Position numbers and translations under genes: made by a program. DNA of 64,000 nt from Phanerodontia chrysosporium (lineage: Eukaryota > Basidiomycota > Agaricomycetes > Polyporales > Phanerochaetaceae), in assembly GCA_001910725.1 (NCBI GenBank), contig MJGA01000005.1, positions 434,001 through 498,000 on the forward strand. Reading direction: 5' to 3'. The stretch's first letter is position 1; every line of letters starts with the position of its first letter. Shown here in pieces: positions 23,256 through 36,032 of the stretch. Under the pieces are notes generated by a model, which worked only from the letters and a program-made list of their open reading frames with translations, made no database searches and was not told the origin of the DNA.

Positions 23256-26200
23256 TCAAGTAGCAAAGTCTTCTAGAGTACGTTGAGCACCATAACTACT
23301 GTCCTGAGATGCTTGACCCCCTTGTCGGAGACCAAACAGTTCGACAATTTCTACATCCAGATTGTCAGAGCGCTATGCTACTGCGTCCTCGAAAGACTTA
23401 CCTTGAAGTCTGGCCTCTTTCTTCTGCCTCTGTGTCTCCTTGCTCTTCATGCCTGAGAAAGCAGCCTGAATGAGCTTCTTTTTCTTCTCCTGAATTTCGA
23501 GCACCTACGAGTCGAATAATCAGTAAACGCCTGTGTGAAGTACGACAAAAATATAACCTTGGATTCAACCGTGTCCTCGGCGATCAGCTGATACACGTGT
23601 ACTGGCTTCGTCTGGCCGATCCTGAGGAACATCGGCGGTCAAACACGATTCAGACGAATGACGGTTGTTTGACATACCTGTTACAGCGGTCGATAGCTTG
23701 GGACTCAATGCCTTCCTGCCACCACGGGTCCATCCTGCATCCAACGTCAGCCAGAGACATGCATGCATTCTATCAGACGCACGAACAAGTAAACATTGTT
23801 TGCCACCGTCAGATTGAGGCCCAGGGCACCCGCCTTGAGCGAAATCAGCATGACTTTCGGGTTCACGCCGTCCGAGAGGAGCGAGTCATAATCAGCTTTA
23901 GGCGTGATGCTCTTGCGTTTGCCGTTGGACTTCGCTTTCGCCTTCCCTTTGCCCTTGCCCTTCTTCTTGGGCCGCTCGTCTTCCGAGTCGTCAATAAAGC
24001 GGTCGTCATCCGACTCGTCAATTGCAACAAAGTCATCGTCGCCATCATCGTCCATAGTCAAGTCAACGATGTCCGACACGGAACGAGTACTCCTGCGGAG
24101 GGCGCGCGTCGCACGTGCGGTCTGAGTGGCGGTAGGGGCCTGTGTCAGCGTAAGTGCAGGAGACTCGTCCTCTGCGATAGGGACCGAAAATCGTGCGATG
24201 GTCTCCTGGCGCCTCTTTGCTGACATGCCCCCATCGAACCGGACGTAAGGGATACTAGAAGAGTATGTGATCAATGCGAGGCCCTTTCGCTGGATCGCAC
24301 GTGCGACTTACCCTGCCTCGTCTAGCCTCTCAGCGATCTGGACAGGCGATCAGCGTCATTGCTCGATGTGGCGGTCACTCACGTACCTTATCCAAGAACG
24401 AGGTAAATTGCGAGAACACAAGCGATTTCTCGGTGCTTGGTGTCAGCTTCAGCAAATGAAGCAGCTGCTCGATCTTCGCTGAAGATCCAGAGCGAAGATC
24501 ATTATCTTCTTCTTCCACAGCGTGAACGGGTGCTTGCGTGAGCTCTGTTGGAGGAGGTGGTTCGATAAGGTCGCCCATAGTGATCGGGCGGCGATCCATG
24601 GGACATTTCGGGTCTCTTGAAATGACTTCCGTAATGCTAAGATAGAACAATGATGTCGCGGCAACGTGATTGTGCTGGAATGACTTACCATGCCAAACAA
24701 AAGACATGAGAGCAGCTGGTGATGCGAGGATCGTCGACAATGCCGAAACAGATTGGACACTCTTCGTTGTCTTCAATCGCTTGTGCAAGCAGTCTTTGCA
24801 AGCGGACTTTATCCTCTGGCGTGAGATTGATTGCTGGTGCAGGGTTGTCGTCGTTCTCGGCAGCAACGCGTAGCTGCTCCAGGTAGTTGGGAGGCAGGAG
24901 GCCAGGGTGGAGGGCAAGTTGCCGCAAACGCGTGAGCATGCTGAGTACGTTCGAGGTAACCTGTATGGACCATGATCAGACTCAGCTCGTTAGTCTTCAT
25001 TATTGAGTCGCTCACCGCTGCGTTCCCGAGGCCACCATGGCGTTCTATAAGCTTTCCAACACGCTCTTTCGAGATTGTATCAATGGCGTCATACAGTTCG
25101 CGGGCTTCTTCAGTAAGGGTGACTTTGACCACGGTGATATCGACCTGAGAAGAACAAAAGATGCATGAGCAGCAAAACATCGTATGTGACTCTTGTGATA
25201 TACCGGAGGAAGGGGAACCAAATGGTTGCCCTCGCTGTCCTGCATCTCTTTCGTGCGGCGAATGCAAATTTGGCTCATCAAACCCTTCATGATCTCGACG
25301 CCAGAGGGATCTCCGTTTTTCAGGGGACGTAAAACCATGCGTTTATAAAAGTCCTCGTTATCGAGCGGCCGGCAGACTTGTAGAAACTTGAGAATCGAGC
25401 CAAGGTCCTGGAAGCCAAGTATATAAGACGACATGAAGACATGGACTTCGAGTAACTCGTACCGCTGGCGAATTGATCTAAGCAATGTCAGTCATGATCG
25501 CGGAATTGAGGCAAGAGTACATACAATAGGGGTACCGGTCAGCACCCATCTCCGCTGAGCATCAAGAGCACAGACGGCCTTAGCCATCTTTGTCTTCGAG
25601 TTCCGAATATTGTGGCCTTCATCAAGAATGATTCTCTGTGAGGACATGTCAGAAACACCGAAAGACTTGGTCAAATTACCAACGCGTACCTTCCACCTCA
25701 TGTCAAACAGACCCTTCTCTGTCTTCTGCTTCTTCTGGCTCGGTCCGTTCACGCCGTTTTTACCAAGGTCACCATGCTCCTTCGCGACGGTTTGGTACGT
25801 CGTAAGCACGACGTCGTATTTCTTCAGTTGATCGGGTGTCATATTACGCCCTGTGCCATAGTAGACACAATGTGACAGGGCGCCGGTCTTGACGTGGTCC
25901 TCTATCTGCTTCTCCCAGTTTGAAAGTACAGATAGCGGTACGACTATGCATCCAGGTCAGCATGGTATATGTGTTGATAGTGCAAGGGAAGTACCGATGA
26001 GAGTCGTTCTTGAATAGTCAAGCGGGATGTCGAGCTTGGTACTCAAGATCAACGCAAGCATCGTGAGCGTCTTGCCCTGTAGCATAGAAGTAAGCATATA
26101 CTCGAACTCAATATCAAACAAACCATACGAGACCCATGCTATCCGCACAGAGCGCGCCTCTGCCCAACACCGGGGCCTGGGTCTGAGGCGTCTTCGTCGC

Positions 26201-28154
26201 CACTACAGATGTTCGTACCATAAATAACTATGCACTTCTGGAAAATCGGAACTCACAATTGAAATAGAACGGCTTCAAAATGCACTGGTGTTAGTTGCTG
26301 TCACCTTTACACGACTACTTTAGCCTACCTTCCCACCAATCTTCCTTAGTTGCCAGAATTGCACCGGCTTGTCCTGCTCAGTCTTGGGCAGCTCAGGGTA
26401 CTCGTGCTGTATACACCACTGCAGCGCTTGACTCTGTTGCCTGTGATTGCATGATACACTCAAGTAACTTGACGAGACTTACTTGATGCTTCAGGAGGTT
26501 AACCTTGAGATCGCCAGTAGCAAGTCCGGGCGGGTTCGGGTGCTCGGGCAGCTTAAGCACGTCCTCTGTCGAACAGAGTTCGTCGAGCAAAGAGCTACGC
26601 CGCCCCTCGTCATCCACCTTCTCTAGGTTATCGAGGATCGCACGGAGCTCAGCGGCCTTCCGCAATGCCTCCTGCTGCTTCTTCGCCTCCGCCTCCTGTT
26701 GGGCGCGCTGCTGGGGAGTGAGCTGCGTCACGGGCCGCTGGCTGCTACTCGGGTAACCCGCATATGCGCCTGCGTATCCCGGAACGACGGCGCCGGCATA
26801 TGTCCCGGGAGCGTAGGACCCAGTATACCCAGCACCAGCTGCGGCCGCAGGGATGTTGTGGCGTTGTGGCGCTCCCGGAACTTGCACGGGTGCGCCGCCT
26901 ATCCGGGGCGGGAAGCCACGCAGGCCTGGCGTGGCCCAGATAAGTTTTGGTTCGAGCTGCGCTCTTTTGTCTGCAGGACCGTATATCTTGATTGTCCTGG
27001 TATCACGGTGTTAGAAGTCTCTTGCATGTGTACACTTGATGACTTACATTCCGAGTTGATACACCTTCCCTCTGACGCCCACTGGGCCGGTGTCAGACTG
27101 GAGCTTATGATGTGATACACTGTACTCACAGTTGCCTTCGTGCATTACACCTTCAACCGTTATCTCGCCACGATCCAGCAGCGGTGCCAGCCTAGCCGCA
27201 TCAGCTCGTGGTACATGGCCGACTTGTGTTCGACCAATGTTCTCCACTTTGATCGCATTCCTGCATGGAAGTGAGCACATTCATAGATATGTTCCGTCCA
27301 TATGTTACCGTACCTATCATACTGGTTGTGTGGCTCTCGTATAAGCCGGACCTCTTCTCCAGGACCGACCAAGCCTAGCATACACCCAGTCAGTACCGCT
27401 GCACAGACGTGGACTCAGTCACCGCACCCTTGTAGTACTGCACGCCGACAATATTGGTCCTGTACAGCACATAAAGCTCGTCCTTAGCCTCCTCATCTTG
27501 CACGACCTCCTCGATCTCGTCGTCGATGCGTATCGTTCGTGTGCCGGGGCGTTGGGACGCCGCAGGCTGCGACGGGCCTGCCTGCGGCGCGTCTTCCGCC
27601 TTGCGCTTCAGCTGCGCCGCTGCTGCCGGCACGACTGCACCCGGAGGCTTCGCGCTTGGCGGAATGTCTGCAGGGTCGATGCGCCGCCGCCCAACGGCCA
27701 TGCGGATCTTCGCCTGGTCTTCTGGCCTGTCGCGATCGCACGCACATGGTGCATTGAGCAAGCGTATGGGCCATGGTCATGTCACAGCACGTACCTCAGG
27801 TTGTTGAACCCTGGGACGCGCTCGAGCTTCGTCTGTGCAAGCTTCGCAAGAATGTCGGGTGTAACGCATCCCCTGAACACAAGGAAGCGTCATTGAAAGC
27901 ATACGATGGCATAGCAAGAGCGTGTTTACGTACCAGTGTCTCCATTTCACCGTCTCTCCATACTGTCCGAAGGATACATCGCCGTACCTGAGCGCGCCGA
28001 GGTCGATGGGTGTGCCTTTGCAGGGTGGCGCGCCCTGGCAGGGCGCCTTGCTGCTTTTGCTGTACTGAAAAACAGACGCATCGTGTGTAATGTCAGACAT
28101 ATCGCTAGTGTAAGAGTGCGCTGAGTTCACCTCGAGCATATGCGAAGTCGCCAT
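23256..28154 (-). CDS. HLTF/Rad5-type DNA translocase and RING protein with N-terminal PARP-type zinc finger
   Basis: 25 exons, from 28131-28154, 27934-28064, 27795-27872 and 27428-27729 down to 23402-23504 and 23256-23350, total 3600 nt (1199 residues) with every phase consistent and no frameshift. Order: PARP-type zinc finger (9-78: APCQGAPPCKGTPID, then WRHWGCVTPDIL); HIRAN (about 163-250: LIREPHNQYDRNAIKV); SNF2 ATPase (DSMGLGKTLTM near 490, LDEGHN near 607, TGTPI); RING (824-865: CPICFGIV, SCSHVFC, KCPMD); helicase C (VFSQFTSFLDK, NRIGQTKPVHV). HIRAN plus SNF2 plus RING defines HLTF/Rad5/Rad8, which remodel stalled forks and polyubiquitylate PCNA. The zinc finger and a charged insertion of about 90 residues inside helicase C are extra. 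Microexons of 15, 16, 26 and 34 nt occur. Confidence 0.95.
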
Positions 28155-28502
28155 GGTGGTTGTGGGGCAAGACGCGGTCGCGTCCCGAAAGCGCGATCGA
28201 ACGTCCCAGAAGAGGAAACGTCGGGAAGCACGCGTACGCCATTTTTGGGCATCCCGCCGTCGCGTAGACATACACAAACAACGCCAGATGATGGTAAAGC
28301 ATATATTATCTTCAGTACATTATCTTCTATGCATCTACGAGTGCCCATTTCGATAGCGCAGGGTGGAAATACATGCATTAGAGTAGAGTCCATTTTTGGC
28401 TGCGCCTTTCCTTCTAAACATCCAAACCCCAAGTGCGTGTGAGAACAAGGCACTACTCGATTATCGCAAGTGTCCATGACAAATAATATAGATCCAATCC
28501 GT
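28155..28502. other. Intergenic, promoter of the HLTF-like gene
   Basis: Short gap between the end of UGP1 and the start of the HLTF-like gene, both on the minus strand. No coding exon seen. Confidence 0.6.
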
Positions 28503-30354
<1,852 letters not shown>

Positions 30355-31495
30355 GCTGGCGGTCGCGAGGCAACGACGGTGAGCACGACGCGCAGGACGG
30401 GGGCGAGGGGACGGGGAGAGACTGACCTGGGCTGGTTGAGGTAGACGGGCTTGGTGGTCTGGGTGGAGATGAGTTGTGGGGCGGACTGGGTCCTGGTGAG
30501 CTGGGCTCGAGGGCGATGGTGACGTTTATATATGTGGAGATCCTCTGGGCTTGCGGCCAAGTCCGAACTTTCTGCAACGGGCGATGGCTCCTCGAAAATG
30601 GGCTCACAAATCGATTTCCGGGGCCAGGTCCTGGTCCCGTACAGATTGAGATTATCCTCTACGCCTGATCCGACGACGAGCGAAAAGCGAGCGATGGCAG
30701 TCGTCGACGGGGCTGCTGCCGTCGTCGCTGCCGCCGAGGGGCTCCCCCTCCTACTTCGCGGCGTGAACGACAAACGTGCGTGCATCCGCCCCAGCAAACA
30801 TCCAGACACTCCAAAAGACACCTACGGGAGGGAAAGGCCAAAATATGCCCTCTCCGACGCGCATCCTCCCCGTGCCTTTATGGGTCTGCCCTTCATCAAC
30901 ACACGCTGATCAGCCCAGAACAAATCGGGCGTCCAGAGGCACCGCATCCACGTCCCCTGCCCAGATTGGCCCCCCTCGCCCGCTCGTCCATGCCCGGAAC
31001 AGTAGTCAGGCAAAAGCACGCGAGGCAACCGCCCTCGTTTTCCCGCCCACGAAGGCCACGAAGGCCCCCGGGCCCTCGCTTCCGCCCACAGAACCTGCGG
31101 GCTCATTGGCCTGTCGCATCGCCCACATGTGTCCGAGAACGCCCCCCGTGCACTAAACGGCGCCATCGGGCAACCAGACGCGGGCTCTACATAACTGCCG
31201 CCAGAGCGCGTCGGCCTCCCAGCGCGGGGGCAACCGCCCTCGCCTCTTACGGCAGCCGTCCCACGTACAATCGTCGCGCACATTGTACGCCCTCCGCCGA
31301 CGCTTCGGTTGGCGAGACCTTACCTCAGACTTACACACGTCAAACCCAAAAATCACATCGACAACGCTTCCGTGACAAACGGGTGCCTTGTTGCCGCACG
31401 CGCAGAAATACCACGTAGAACATCTATCACCATGCTCACAGCTCTTGTCAGTCTCTGTCCCACTATCGTACGGGCCCAGACCCCCGACGCCGCAC
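30355..31495. other. UGP1 promoter and 5' leader region
   Basis: About 1.1 kb of C-rich sequence between UGP1 and the end of the second metallophosphoesterase gene. Apart from the leader exon and TATA box of UGP1 nothing can be supported. Confidence 0.5.
30525..30534 (-). promoter_or_regulatory. TATA-like box of UGP1
   Basis: CATATATAAA on the minus strand, about 60 bases before the inferred leader exon of UGP1. It places transcription start downstream of any upstream ATG in the extended frame. Confidence 0.45.
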
Positions 31496-33377
31496 CTACA
31501 GGAACATCCACCATGCTATCGCCCCAAACAGCCCGACTGGCACCCATGCGACGTCCAATACGTCTCCCAAGAACCCCCGGAGGAATCCCGCGCGACTGCG
31601 CCTCAGCGCTGAGTCCGGACTGCGTCTGCAGCTAGCCATGTACACCAAGCGACGTCGCATGGAACGGAACCGCGAGAACCACGTCCGCCCGCGGCGCCCC
31701 TTCTGCGTTACGGCAACTGCAGGGGTGGGAGGGGGTAGGATGTACGCCATGTCGTCATCTTCGACTTCCTCGTCGTACTCGTTGTACACGCGCAACGCAG
31801 CAGGAAGTGGCGGCAGCGACCCTCCCCACAGGTTCGGTCGCTCCGCGTCCGTGGGTGAGCGTGTTCGAAGGGGAATTCCAGCGCTGGTGCGTGTGGCATG
31901 CGACAGCGAGATACGGTACGCGTTCCCTAGAAGCAGCGCTAGCACGCTGAGAAGTATCAGGGGCACGTAGACGGAGATGTAGATGCCCAGTTGGTCAGGG
32001 AGCAAGCATGGAACGTCTGCGAACGTCTGCGAACCCGCAGGCATGGACGATGGCGGGACGAGCGACAGCAATTGGAAGCCGGGGCGCCGAATGCCCATCG
32101 CCATCGAGAACGACTTGACGGAGACCTCTTCACTGCGCCGTCTTCGGACAATGGCACGTCGTCGGACGCTGCGAGAGGATGGCGGACTTCGCAGTAGTCA
32201 TGATCATCCCCGCTATCAAACAGTCAGACGTGGTTACGCATTAGAGTGGGACATGGTTACCTGAACACAACAGCGGGGCGGAGACTTTCCAGAACCAGCT
32301 GGGAAGCCTGGACGCTGAGGGTATTTTCATAACCGTATCCGTGCCTTGGCGGATCGTGCCTCGCTCTCTCAGAGGTCCGCAGTACGCGTTGGCGGGCCGC
32401 GCCAGGGGAATGTGCGTCAGCAGAATAATGGGCACGTCTTCTCTCTGGCCTGCAGGTCGAGAAGTGTGAGACTGGTCAGACAGGGTGCGACTACTGTTCA
32501 CCGACCTTTTGCAGCAGCCGATTCGTGAATGAAAGCGATGGGCCCACCAGGATGGGTGGAAGCCCAACGCGGGTAGGATAGCCCGGATATGGAGCGTTCA
32601 TGGTCTTCTTCCACAAGCCCAGGTGCATCAATCATGACCACGGTGTGGTTTGCAATGTCAAGCCTTTGACTCAAGGGCCCAAGTGTGTGGTGTACCGTTC
32701 ATGGGCCTTCTGAGAGAAGCCTGCAGTAACCCCACCTATTCTATAGCTCATGTTCTCAGCTCACTCTTGGGATGAGAAGCACGACCTACCCAACATCATG
32801 ATTTCCTGGCATATAGTAGACCGGGGTATCATTCTCCAGGGAAAAGATGCTTTGGAACCTAGCATAGTATTCCTCGTACCTACCAATATACATGAGCTCA
32901 GTACTACATTTACACAAATACTTGGCACGAACTCGGCGTCGTCCATGTCAAAGCGTCCGCCATCCATCATGTCCCCGAGAAACATGATAACGTCGGGCTT
33001 TAGATGAAGCGCCGCCCACCAGCTCTTGCGAAGATTGAGGTCGACCATCCGCTGGCTGAGAGACATCAACCATGGCGCGCGCCCTGGGTACGACCGATGG
33101 TCAAGTACCTGAGGGTCCGCTATGAGCAGGACGCGTGTGGGCACTCGTAACTGCAATATCGGCACTGTTAAAGTGAGAAACGTCGCGATATCGCGTAGGA
33201 CGTGCATACATGCTGTGATTCAGACTCTGCATGTGGGACAGGCCATCTGCATTGGGAGACATGGTATACGAATGTGCCCAGTTCGAACCAGACGATGGCC
33301 ACTATCCATACGGCGCGTAGGACGTTCACGAGACGTGGACCAGTCTGATACAGCGTTGACAATCGAGCAAAGAGCAT
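31496..33377 (-). CDS. Cdc1/Ted1/PGAP5-family metallophosphoesterase, copy 2, active site intact
   Basis: Exons 33210-33377, 32933-33150, 32790-32879, about 32506-32735, 32261-32449 and 31496-32212. Exons two and three (218 and 90 nt) have exactly the lengths of those in copy 1. N-terminal membrane segment VWIVAIVWFELGTFVY; then LLIADPQVLDHRSYPG, MFLGDMMDGGR, MPGNHDVG, ILLTHIPLAR and GDDHDYCEV, all metal ligands present; C-terminal membrane segments (YVPLILLSVLALLLG and VGLFGAIAWWMF). Expected role: Mn-dependent phosphodiesterase on GPI anchors in the secretory pathway. Single bases are missing near 32681, 32339 and 32128, and the junction near 32735 also fails by one base. Because splice sites and ligands are kept, I treat these as sequence gaps, but true decay cannot be excluded. 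Confidence 0.82.
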
Positions 33378-33644
33378 GACGATGGATCCATGGACCGTGG
33401 TGGCGAGAGCAGAAGCGGACGTGGGGTAGCGACACGCTCAGAAAGCGCGTATATAATCCGTCAATCATGGTAAGACCTCACTATAGCTCACGACTTACCT
33501 TACACTTACTACTCACTTACCAGCCTTTCATGCATAGTGTGATCTCATTAGCGCCGTCTGTTACCTTCCAGAAGCGCGCATTTTCGAGTCTGCTCGCCTG
33601 GCGTCTGGCTGCATATCCAGAACTCACCTTCGTGCACGACAGTC

Positions 33645-35739
33645 ATGGCCTCCAGTATAGAGCTAATCAACCCGAAAGCCGAGAGCGTGCGGAGAGCCGC
33701 TGCTCTGCAGGTGTGAAACTATCCATGAACCAGGATTGACACGCCAATTAACTCTGTTGGTTAGGTTAACATCACGGGCGCGATGGGTCTCGCTGGTGTA
33801 GTGAAAGGCAACCTTGGTACGTCCTTGGCACGGACACAGAAGAGGAGTACTGACAACAGAGATGTAGGCCCACGAGGAACATTGAAGATGCTTGTCGACG
33901 GTGCTGGTCAGATCAAGATGACGAAGGACGGCAAGGTGCTCCTCTCCGAGATGCAAATCCAAAACCCCACCGCAGCCATGATTGCGCGGACCGCCGTGGC
34001 GCAGGATGATCAAGTTGGTGACGGCACGACATCGGTCGTTCTGCTCGTCGGCGAGCTCCTGAAGCAGGCCGATCGCTACATCTCCGAGGGCGTGCACCCT
34101 ACCGTCATCGCGGAAGGTTTCGACCTGGCAAAGAAGGAGGCCCTGGCTGTGCGTCGTGAGCCCTCTCAGATATTGACGGATACACTCACGCGTTGTACCA
34201 AAGTTCCTGGACACCTTCAAGCGGCCAGTCACCCTGGACCGCCCAACGCTCATTAACGTCGCTCACACCTCGCTTGCCACCAAAATCCACAACGCATTGG
34301 CGAAGAAACTTGCAGCTGACGTCGTCGATGCCGTACTGACCATCCGCCCTCCCCCTCCTCCCGAAGGTGTGTCTCCTTATGGCTTCGCAAGGACTCGCGC
34401 GCTCAGAGCCAAATATCGTAGATGCTAAGGACAAGTGGCGAGAGCCTATTGACCTGCACATGATTGAGATTATGAAGATGCAGCATCGTACAGCGTCAGA
34501 GACTCAGCTCATCCGTGGCTTGGTTCTCGACCACGGTGGCAGGCATCCCGACATGCCCAAGCGCGTCGAGAACGCGTACATTTTGACGCTGAACGTCAGT
34601 CTCGAGTATGAGAAGACGTAAGTGCATACATGCCGCTATTTCTCCTTGGAAGACACTGACGTACGCCCAGCGAGGTCAACTCTGGCTTCTTCTACTCCTC
34701 TGCTGAGCAACGCGAGAAGCTCGTTGAGTCGGAGCGTCGTTTCACGGACGCCAAGTGCAGGAAGATTGTCGAGCTGAAGAACCTGGTTTGCGACCAGGCC
34801 GTGGGTCCGGAGAGAAGCCCAAGAACTTTGTCATCATTAACCAGAAGGGTATCGACCCCCTCTCTCTGGACATCTTTGCCAAGAACGGCATCCTGGCTCT
34901 TCGTCGGGCAAAGCGGCGTAACATGGAGCGGTAAGCTTCCACTGAGGCCTAGTATCCTCCTGGTTCTCACGAAGTTTTGCAGTCTGCAGCTCGTCTGCGG
35001 TGGTGTTGCCCAGAACTCGGTCGATGACCTCACGCCGGACGTGCTCGGATGGGCTGGCCTCGTCTACGAGCACACTCTCGGTGAAGAGAAGTTCACCTTC
35101 ATCGAGGAGGTCAAGGACCCGAAGAGTGTCACCCTCCTAATCAAGGGCCCCAACCCGCACACCATCCAGCAGACCCAGGACGCGCTCCGTGACGGTCTGC
35201 GTGCGGTCAAGAACGCGCTCGAGGACGAAGCGCTTGTCCCTGGCGCGGGTGCCTTCGAGGTCGCGTGCGCGGCGCACCTATCTGGCCCGGTGAAAAAGAA
35301 CGCGAAGGGCCGAGTGAAGATGGGTGTGCAGGCATTCGCCGACGCTCTACTTGTCATTCCGAAGACGCTTGCCGCCAATGGCGGCTTCGACGTCCAAGAC
35401 GCGTTGGTCCAGCTCCAGGTCTGTGCTACGATTACCTGGCGTATCTATCTCGGACAAACTTAACGACGCACTCTTTCTGCACAGGAGGAACAAGCCGACG
35501 GCAACATCGTTGGTCTCGATTTGCAATCCGGAGAACCATTCGACCCAACGGTCGAGGGTGTATGGGACAATTATCGGGTCAAACGGCAGATGCTGCACTC
35601 ATGGTAGGGTCTCTCCCGATTGCATATCCATTCACGCGGCTGACATCTTCGTTACAGTTCTGTGATCGCCATTAACCTGCTGTCGACTGATGAAATTCTT
35701 CGTGCCGGCCGCAGCTCGCTCAAACCAGAAGGCCAGTAG
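33645..35739 (+). CDS. CCT6: T-complex chaperonin subunit zeta
   Basis: Nine exons: 33645-33710, 33765-33816, 33868-34148, 34204-34366, 34443-34617, 34671-34930, 34983-35418, 35485-35603 and 35658-35739, about 544 residues. Group II chaperonin motifs: [29 protein letters not shown] (ATP hydrolysis), [28 protein letters not shown] and VPGAGAFEV. The zeta identity rests on [11 protein letters not shown] and [11 protein letters not shown]. It is one of eight subunits of the cytosolic TRiC ring that folds actin and tubulin. One G is missing near 34807-34810 (VGPGEKPKN). The acceptor of exon 5 is uncertain: 34443 keeps phase, whereas 34430 would add a conserved-looking KWREP but break it. Confidence 0.95.
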
Positions 35740-36032
35740 TAGACACGAGAGCATATGCACCTGTCAAGCAATACAAACTCTATTGATAACTAGTACTAAT
35801 GGAACACCGAGCAATATGCGAAGGCCGTCTGTTGAAAATTGCCCTCGCGGGAACGTAATATACACGGTACAGTTAGACACTACATAAGGTAAAAGACAAC
35901 TATCGTTGGTGGGTTTACTCATAGGTAGCGAAGAGCAAAGTCATGACGCAAATGACCCATCAGTCCAATCGAAAGCAGAACAGGATATAGGAAGATGATG
36001 CACCCGTACAGGACGACAGCATAAAGATACAT

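Noticed and set aside
31496..33377. Calling metallophosphoesterase copy 2 a pseudogene
   Set aside because: It needs three or four single-base additions, but splice sites, exon lengths and all metal ligands are kept and the same type of gap hits essential genes here; sequence error is more likely. The call stays open.
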